From NCBI GenBank assembly GCA_039187035.1, contig JBCCZS010000039.1, positions 1-18,716 of the forward strand: a stretch of DNA of 18,716 bases. Reading direction: 5' to 3'. Origin of the DNA: JAJFFW01 sp039187035. GTDB taxonomy: Bacteria; Pseudomonadota; Alphaproteobacteria; Caulobacterales; Parvularculaceae. The position numbers were made by a program, and so were the translations under genes. This document shows positions 13,903 through 18,716 of this stretch, piece after piece; the stretch's first letter is position 1; each line of letters begins with the position of its first letter. The notes beneath the pieces were generated by a model, which was not told the DNA's origin, ran no database searches, and worked only from the letters and a program-made list of their open reading frames with translations.

Positions 13903-15290
13903 TCCTCGCGCATCGAGCGGGCGAAGGAATCGCCGAGCGGCTTCAAGAAATAACTGAGCGCCGAGCGCTTGCCCGTGCTGATGAACGCTTCGACCGGCAT
14001 GCCCGGCACGAGCTGGCGCCCGCCAAGAAGCCGTTCAAGCGCCTCGCCCTGCGGGATGTCGACGAAGACGAGATAGTACGGCGCGCCCGTCGCTTCGTCC
14101 GTGAGACTGTCGGCCGAAACGCGCGCGACGGATCCGACCGTCTCCGGCGTGCGGCGCGTGCCGAACGCCGAAAACCGCACGACGGTCTCTTGGCCTTCGC
14201 GGACTTTGTCGACGTCTTGCGGCGCGATCCGCGCGGCGATGCGCAGCGGGTCTTTCTCCGGCACGATCTCCATCAACGGCTCGCCCGCGCCGATGACGCC
14301 GCCGACCGTATGGACGTTGAGGCCGATCACGCGCCCGCCTTGCGGCGCGGTGATCTCGGTGCGCCGAAGCGCGTCCGCGGCCGCGATGCGCCGCTCTTCG
14401 AGTTCGGCGACCGAGACTTCGACCTCGCGAAGCTCGGTGATCGCTTCCTCCCGGCCCGCTTCTTTCAATCGGCCGATTTCGAGCTTGGCCTCGGCGATGG
14501 CGCTTTCCGCCTCGGCGACGCCCGCACGCAAACGCCCGCGCTCGCCGTTAAGCCGCTCGTTTTCGCGTTCGAGTTCGCGCACGCGCGTCATTGGCGCGAA
14601 CCCTTGCGCATTGAGATCGCGCACGCCGTCGAGTTCGTCACGGATGAGCTTGAGTTGCCGACCGAGCGCGCGGATCTGCGACTTGAAGCCGGCGATCCGC
14701 TCGCCCTGCTGGACGATGCGTTCGTCAAGCAGCGCAATCTGAGTCGTGCGCGTCGTGCGGCGCGCATCGAGAAGCTGGCGTTGGCCGCTGATCTTGGCGG
14801 CGAAAGCCGTCGACTGAACGACGTCGGGCGCGCCGCGCGGCTCGGTCAGGGCGTCCGCGCCGTCGCGCTCGGCTTCAAGGCGCGCCCGGCGCGCATAAAG
14901 CTCCGCAAGCTGACCGTCGATCAAGCCGAGATTGGCCGCTTGGGCCGTATCGTCGAGACGCGCGACGACGGCCCCCGCGGTCACCGTGTCGCCCTCGCGC
15001 ACGAGGATCGCGCCGATCATCCCGCCTTCCAGATGTTGGACCGCCTTGCGGTTCGATTCGACGACGACCTGGCCGGCCGCGACGACGGCGCCTTTGATGG
15101 GCGCAAAGATCGACCAGGCGATGAGCCCGCCGAAAACCGCGCCGATCACCAAGATGCCGAGCGAGATGAAAAAATTGTCGGCGCGCGGCGCGCCCGGCTC
15201 GCGCTTGGGCTTGGCGGCCGGTTCAGGCGTTGCGAGGACCAGCGCGCCGCCGGGCCCTGCCGGCGGCGCGGACGATTTAAGCGGCTCCAC
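13899..15290 (-). CDS. HlyD-family type I secretion periplasmic adaptor (PrtE-like)
   Basis: A 463-residue membrane fusion protein. It has a short Pro/Ala-rich cytoplasmic head, one transmembrane segment (about 40-62), a half biotinyl-lipoyl domain (VVVESNRKAVQHLEGGMIGA, then ILVREGDTV), a long coiled-coil hairpin (about 120-315) that should reach the outer-membrane channel, the returning lipoyl half (TAPQGGRVIGLNVHTVGGVI) and a C-terminal beta-barrel with LVPGMPVEAFISTGKRSALSYFLKPL. It bridges the ABC exporter and a TolC-like channel; none of the latter is in the window. The GTG at 15290 has AGGAGG 5 bases upstream, an excellent site, and overlaps the ABC gene end by 14 bp. Confidence 0.95.
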   Translation of the reverse strand: MEPLKSSAPPAGPGGALVLATPEPAAKPKREPGAPRADNFFISLGILVIGAVFGGLIAWSIFAPIKGAVVAAGQVVVESNRKAVQHLEGGMIGAILVREGDTVTAGAVVARLDDTAQAANLGLIDGQLAELYARRARLEAERDGADALTEPRGAPDVVQSTAFAAKISGQRQLLDARRTTRTTQIALLDERIVQQGERIAGFKSQIRALGRQLKLIRDELDGVRDLNAQGFAPMTRVRELERENERLNGERGRLRAGVAEAESAIAEAKLEIGRLKEAGREEAITELREVEVSVAELEERRIAAADALRRTEITAPQGGRVIGLNVHTVGGVIGAGEPLMEIVPEKDPLRIAARIAPQDVDKVREGQETVVRFSAFGTRRTPETVGSVARVSADSLTDEATGAPYYLVFVDIPQGEALERLLGGRQLVPGMPVEAFISTGKRSALSYFLKPLGDSFARSMREE

Positions 15291-17055
15291 CGGCGCCTCC
15301 TGTTTGTTGCGCGCGGCCCGTATCGTCCGACGGCCGGTCGGCCCCGGGCTGGCGGAACGTTTCCACTTGTTTTGGGGCCATTTGCTTCAGTATCTCGTCG
15401 CGTGGGCCGAAGGCGCGCACCTCGCCTTCCACCAGGAGCAATAGCTTTTTCACATAGGCGATCGCACTCGGGCGATGGGCGATAATGACCGTCGTCGCGC
15501 CGCGGGCGTTCAGCGATTGCACCGCTCTCGCTAACGCCGCGTCGCCCTCGCCGTCGAGATTGGCGTTCGGTTCGTCGAGGACGACCAGCGCCGGGTCGCC
15601 GTAAAGCGCGCGCGCAAGGCCCAGCCGTTGGCGCTGGCCGGCAGAGATATGCGCGCCGCGTTCGCCGATTTCGGTGTCGTATCCGTCAGGAAATCCGAGG
15701 ATCATTTCATGCGCGCCGGCGGCCTGCGCGGCGGCGATGATCGCGCGCGGGTCGGCGTCCTTTTGGAAGCGCGCAATGTTGGCCGCGGCCGTCCCGGCGA
15801 AGAGTTCGACGTCTTGCGGCAGATAGCCGATATGCGGCCCGAGCGCGTCGCGATCCCACTGGGTGAGACTCGCGCCGTCGATCCGGATGTCGCCGGAACG
15901 GATCGGCTCCACGCCGACGAGCGCGCGCGCGAGCGTCGACTTGCCGGCCGCGCTGGGCCCGATGATCCCGACCGATTCGCCCGCCTCGACGGCGAACGAA
16001 ACGCCCTTGACGATCAGTTTTTTGGAGCCCTCCGGCTGCAAATAGAGTTTCTCCGCGCTGAGCGCGCCTTTCGGGGCCGGCAGTTCGGTGCGTTCGACGG
16101 GGTCGCCCATGCGCGCCAAATGGCCTTTCAAACGCTCGTAAGCCCCTTGCGTGAGGGCGAAATTGCGCCACTGGCTGGTGACGATTTCGATCGGGGCGAG
16201 CGCGCGGCCGGTGATGATGGACGCGGCGATCATGACGCCGGGCGTGACCTCGCCTTGGATCGCGAGGAGCGCGCCGATGCCGAGGATCGCGGATTGCAAG
16301 AACAAGCGGGTGGCTTTGGACGCGGCGGTGAGCCCGCCGATCGTATCGGTCGCGGCGACGCTGAACCCCGTCGCGCGCCCGCCGAGGCCCAACCACCGCT
16401 CGCGCATCGTCGCGCGCATGCCCATCGCTTCGACGGCGGCGGCGTTGCGCAGCGCCGACATGGCGGTTTTGTCGGTTTCCGAGGTGATCCCTTGCGCCTT
16501 GGTGTTGGCTTGCCGCGAGCTGCGCTCGTTGACGATCGCGAGCGTCAACAAAACGAAGAGGCCGACGAGGCCGACGACGCCCAGCGCCCAGTGCATCATG
16601 AAGACGACGCCGAGGAAAATCGGCGTCCACGGTCCGTCGAACACGGCGGTCAGCGCCGGGCTCGCGAGGAATTGCCGGATCTGCCGCAAATCCTTCATCG
16701 GCTGCTCCGGCGCGCCCTTGCCGACAAGCGCGTTTTCCATGGCCCCGTCGAAAACGAGCGGCTGCAGCGTACGCTCGAAAGCGACGCCCGCCCGCGCCAG
16801 GAGCGCGCCGCGACAGAAGTCCAACAAGCCCATCGCAACGAAGAGCACGACGGTCAGTCCGGTGATGACGACCAACGTCTCGACGCTGCGGCTGCCGAGC
16901 ACCCGGTCATAGATCTGCAACATGTAGATCGGGCCCGTCAGCATCAAAAGATTGACGAAAAAGCTGAAGACGCCGGCGTGGGTTACGACGCGCCGCGTCG
17001 CGTCGCGGGCCGATTGCAGCGGGGTTTGAACTTTGCCGGGTTGGGATGCTCGCAT
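15277..17055 (-). CDS. Type I secretion ABC transporter, permease/ATPase (PrtD-like)
   Basis: A 592-residue half-transporter with a fused membrane domain and ATPase. The membrane domain opens with SFFVNLLMLTGPIYMLQIYD (31-50), RVLGSRSVETL and VFDGPWTPIF (138-147), diagnostic of the PrtD family. The ATPase has Walker A GPSAAGKST (366-374), Q-loop GYLPQDVELF (410-419), signature ISAGQRQR (470-477), Walker B LVVLDEPNANLD (490-501) and the H-loop AHRPS (526-530). There is no N-terminal peptidase-C39 domain, so substrates are expected to carry C-terminal uncleaved signals. The ATG at 17055 follows an in-frame stop 15 bases upstream; there is no clear ribosome binding site. It heads the operon with the HlyD-type and CPBP genes. 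No RTX-type substrate is in the window. Confidence 0.96.
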   Translation of the reverse strand: MRASQPGKVQTPLQSARDATRRVVTHAGVFSFFVNLLMLTGPIYMLQIYDRVLGSRSVETLVVITGLTVVLFVAMGLLDFCRGALLARAGVAFERTLQPLVFDGAMENALVGKGAPEQPMKDLRQIRQFLASPALTAVFDGPWTPIFLGVVFMMHWALGVVGLVGLFVLLTLAIVNERSSRQANTKAQGITSETDKTAMSALRNAAAVEAMGMRATMRERWLGLGGRATGFSVAATDTIGGLTAASKATRLFLQSAILGIGALLAIQGEVTPGVMIAASIITGRALAPIEIVTSQWRNFALTQGAYERLKGHLARMGDPVERTELPAPKGALSAEKLYLQPEGSKKLIVKGVSFAVEAGESVGIIGPSAAGKSTLARALVGVEPIRSGDIRIDGASLTQWDRDALGPHIGYLPQDVELFAGTAAANIARFQKDADPRAIIAAAQAAGAHEMILGFPDGYDTEIGERGAHISAGQRQRLGLARALYGDPALVVLDEPNANLDGEGDAALARAVQSLNARGATTVIIAHRPSAIAYVKKLLLLVEGEVRAFGPRDEILKQMAPKQVETFRQPGADRPSDDTGRAQQTGGAGGAA

Positions 17056-17110
17056 GGAAGGAATCGCTTACTTGGTAAATGAAAGAGCCGCTGGTCGTTC
17101 CGTCGTCGGG

Positions 17111-17116
17111 CTTATA
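17111..17116 (-). promoter_or_regulatory. Possible -10 element for the type I secretion operon
   Basis: TATAAG on the minus strand, about 55 bases before the ABC start codon, is one of the few consensus-like AT-rich hexamers in the gap. The matching -35 position reads only TCGCTA, so the promoter call is weak. Confidence 0.2.
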
Positions 17117-17160
17117 GCGCCGCCCGTCCCCGATAGCGAGAACGCGGCGGTTTGGCGTTG

Positions 17161-17185
17161 TCGCGCCGTTCGCCAGGCGGCGCGA
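17161..17185. promoter_or_regulatory. 8-bp inverted repeat in the T1SS/SPOR divergent gap
   Basis: TCGCGCCG and CGGCGCGA flank a 9-base loop, the longest perfect dyad I found in a gap. It lies between the two divergent genes, upstream of both starts, so it could be an operator shared by both or a leader hairpin. Function is inference. Confidence 0.35.
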
Positions 17186-17279
17186 TCCGGGGCCGTCATG
17201 GTCATGCGTTCGTAACGTTCGAGCGCCTTGTTTTATTCCGACGCAGTCGATGCGTCATCGCCGATCAGGGGTTGTCGCT

Positions 17280-17891
17280 ATGCAAGGATTGGGCTTCCGG
17301 ATCGCCGTCGCGGCTCTTATTTGGGGCGCGGCCGTCGGGCTGGGCGCCGGGCCGGCCGCCGGCCAAGAAGTGCCGCCGCCGCCGCCGGAATTACGCAGCC
17401 GGACCGCCGCCGCGACCGCCCCCGAAACTGTCCCCGCACCGCCGCCCGCCCCGGCTTTGCGCCAACCGTCCGTTGACGACAAACCGTTCGTCGACATCGA
17501 AACGTCCTCCGTCGCGCCGGGCCCGCGCGCACGCCCTGTCTCGCCGACGGACGCGCGCTACATCGCCGGCGGCTCGGTCCGGTACGACGACCGCACCGAA
17601 AGCATCAAAACGGATTTGAAAGCCGCGCCCGCCGGGGCGGCTGGAGCCGCCGGTCAGTTCTTCGCGCAATTGGGCGCATACTCTTCGGCCGCGTTCGCCG
17701 CGGAAATGTGGACCCGCAAATCGACCCGCCAGCCGGAAGTCCTCGGCGCCATGCAGCCGCTCTATGTCGACAAACGCCGCAAAAGCGACGGCAAACGCCT
17801 GCATATTCTGCGCGTCGGTCCGTTCCCGGAAGGCGACGCGCGCAGCGTCTGCGCGCGGCTGACCGACGAATGCCTCGTCGTCGCGCGCTGA
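17280..17891 (+). CDS. Secreted SPOR-domain protein
   Basis: A 203-residue protein with a Sec-type signal (1-28, GPAAG before QEV), a Pro/Ala-rich linker with two proline runs (32-59), and a C-terminal SPOR-type domain (about 126-203: GQFFAQLGAYSSAAFAAEMW, PEVLG, LHILRVGPFPEGDARSVCARL). It should bind septal peptidoglycan in the periplasm. The ATG at 17280 is chosen because AGGGG lies 8 bases upstream; an in-frame ATG at 17250 has no such site and would put 10 polar residues before the signal. It is divergent from the type I secretion operon (224-bp gap) and ends 10 bp from a convergent PilZ gene. The domain shares the PExLG, LxLxVGxF-like and CARL landmarks with the SPOR lipoprotein at 6945-7796. 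Confidence 0.85.
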   Translation: MQGLGFRIAVAALIWGAAVGLGAGPAAGQEVPPPPPELRSRTAAATAPETVPAPPPAPALRQPSVDDKPFVDIETSSVAPGPRARPVSPTDARYIAGGSVRYDDRTESIKTDLKAAPAGAAGAAGQFFAQLGAYSSAAFAAEMWTRKSTRQPEVLGAMQPLYVDKRRKSDGKRLHILRVGPFPEGDARSVCARLTDECLVVAR

Positions 17892-17901
17892 CCGACGCCG
17901 G

Positions 17902-18390
17902 TTAATTGGCGCGACGTTCCGGAATGTCGAGGCTGCGTTCGCGCAGAAGTTCCAGATCGTCCTTCGACAGCTTTTCAAACAGCTGCACGCCGTAGCCGTT
18001 GACCCGCGAGGAGCGGATGATCCCGCGTCGGCGCAGGCCTTCAACGACCATCTGCACGGCCTCGCCGGTCCGGTCCTCCATATAGTTCGCAGCCGGACGG
18101 AACGTCAGCCCGCCCGCGGAGGCTTCGAGGATGGCGCCGTCGATCGCAACGCCGCGGTCCGGCAGCGTCAGCTGGGCGGCGGTGAAACACTCCAACCGCT
18201 CGTCGGTGCGTTTGTGGCGGTTTTTCTCTTGGTCGCGTTCGAGCGTCTTGACGTGTTTGGCGGCCGAGCGCTTGGCGTGTTCCTCGACGAAACCGTCCGC
18301 TTCGGTGCGGCGCAGGCTTTCTTCGTCGAACTCCGGCTCGCGGCGAATACGTTTGCCGAGGGCGGATTTGGCTTTTGCGAGAATTCCCAT
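17902..18390 (-). CDS. PilZ-domain protein with charged N-terminal extension
   Basis: A 162-residue protein. Residues 1-60 are highly charged (MGILAKAKSALGKRIRREPE, then Glu/Arg/Lys-rich helix). The PilZ-like domain follows: RxxxR is R61-T-D-E-R65 and the second motif is E89-A-S-A-G-G94, again with Glu where Asp/Asn is usual. Strands VQMVVEGLRRRGIIRSSRVN and GYGVQLFEKL complete the fold. A role as a cyclic-di-GMP effector is likely but not certain. The ATG at 18390 is preferred; the frame runs open further upstream only as Arg/Pro-rich sequence antisense-like in codon use. It starts 13 bp after the stop of the partial gene at the right edge, implying an operon. Confidence 0.8.
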   Translation of the reverse strand: MGILAKAKSALGKRIRREPEFDEESLRRTEADGFVEEHAKRSAAKHVKTLERDQEKNRHKRTDERLECFTAAQLTLPDRGVAIDGAILEASAGGLTFRPAANYMEDRTGEAVQMVVEGLRRRGIIRSSRVNGYGVQLFEKLSKDDLELLRERSLDIPERRAN

Positions 18391-18403
18391 GACCCGTGTC
18401 TTT

Positions 18404-18716
18404 CTATGCGCCGCCCGAGGCGGCCTTTTTCGCGCGCGCCGGCGCGGCCGCTTTGCTGCGGGCTTTTGCCGGGGCCGGCTCGGCGTCCGGTTTGCGGTAA
18501 ATCGCGGCGAGGAGTTTATTGATTTGGCGAACGTTGAGCGCGTCCGCATGGCCGGCGAGTTCGCGCTCTAGAACGCGCGCTTCTTCGTCGAGCGGATCCT
18601 GGCGCGCGGGCGCGTCCCGCTCGGCGAGCGCCGCGGCGACGTCTTTGTGTAAATGCCGCAGCGCTTTGGCGAGGCGCGCGTCGCGCGCTTGCATGTCGGC
18701 GGCGGTCAACGCGGCG
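18404..18716 (-). CDS. Partial hypothetical protein with Ala/Lys-rich tail
   Basis: The frame is open from the right edge to a stop at 18404-18406, so the true start may lie outside; candidate starts inside are TTG at 18709 and ATG at 18694. The visible ~100 residues are charged helix (ARLAKALRHLHKDVAAALAE, then DPLDEEARVLERELAGHADA, then LNVRQINKLLAAIYRKP) and end in a low-complexity Ala/Lys/Pro tail (APAKARSKAAAPARAKK). I do not recognise the family; a basic AK-rich tail is common in nucleic-acid-binding or histone-like proteins but proves nothing. It lies 13 bp upstream of the PilZ gene on the same strand. Confidence 0.6.
   Translation of the reverse strand, partial: AALTAADMQARDARLAKALRHLHKDVAAALAERDAPARQDPLDEEARVLERELAGHADALNVRQINKLLAAIYRKPDAEPAPAKARSKAAAPARAKKAASGGA

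Noticed and set aside
14190..17082. Long plus-strand open frames opposite the HlyD-type and ABC genes
   Set aside because: They lie antisense to strongly conserved transport genes and have Arg/Asp/Glu/His-rich low-complexity translations; treated as shadows.
17391..18044. Minus-strand open frame spanning the second SPOR gene and the PilZ end
   Set aside because: It runs antisense to the SPOR gene and out of frame with the PilZ domain, with no recognisable domain.
1..18716. CRISPR array, transposon, prophage, tRNA or rRNA
   Set aside because: No regularly spaced repeats, transposase or integrase motifs, cloverleaf or conserved rRNA sequence was found on reading the window; a covariance search for small RNAs was not possible.

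Overview
The window is chromosomal DNA from a GC-rich alphaproteobacterium. The lineage call rests mainly on a clear MipZ, the division-site ATPase that alphaproteobacteria such as Caulobacter use instead of Min. A TyrRS of the short type with SLHAGS and KMGKT motifs, two PilZ proteins, two SPOR proteins and a PrtD-type ABC exporter fit. The order cannot be fixed from sequence alone; Caulobacterales, Hyphomonadales or Parvularculales-like groups are plausible. No tRNA, rRNA, CRISPR array, insertion sequence or prophage is visible, and codon use looks uniform.

Layout. (1) 1-2664, plus: the tail of an unidentified gene, a DUF6384-type membrane protein and a 507-residue coiled-coil protein ending in a Gly-rich tail. 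This is the least understood locus. (2) 2672-4519, minus: an ABC1/UbiB-family kinase followed 6 bp later by an NTF2-like lipoprotein. (3) 4725-5078, plus: a small PilZ protein. (4) 5103-5933, minus: mipZ, with a TTG start and a small hairpin over its ribosome binding site. (5) 6078-6926, plus: an orphan PapD-like periplasmic chaperone. (6) 6945-7796, minus: a SPOR lipoprotein. (7) 7895-11407, plus: a tight five-gene run of panC, dut, an E1-like MoeB/ThiF protein, a YceI lipoprotein and a dienelactone hydrolase. (8) 11411-11731, minus: a small unknown protein. (9) 11901-13142, plus: tyrS. (10) 13150-17055, minus: a type I secretion operon (ABC, HlyD-type adaptor, CPBP membrane protease) with overlapping genes. 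(11) 17280-17891, plus: a second SPOR protein. (12) 17902-18716, minus: a PilZ protein behind a partial unknown gene.

Genes are very densely packed. All six convergent gene pairs are separated by only 3 to 24 bp, and there is no gene-free stretch longer than 300 bp. The largest gaps are 17056-17279 (224 bp), 4520-4724 (205 bp), 11732-11900 (169 bp) and 5934-6077 (144 bp), all between divergent genes.

Themes: cell envelope and division (MipZ, two SPOR proteins, chaperone, YceI), cyclic-di-GMP-type signalling (two PilZ proteins), protein export (T1SS with a coupled membrane protease), and housekeeping (pantothenate, dUTP, tyrosyl-tRNA, quinone-related kinase). The candidates most worth follow-up are the DUF6384/coiled-coil module at the left edge and the T1SS-CPBP operon. 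Neither can be proven novel from sequence alone.
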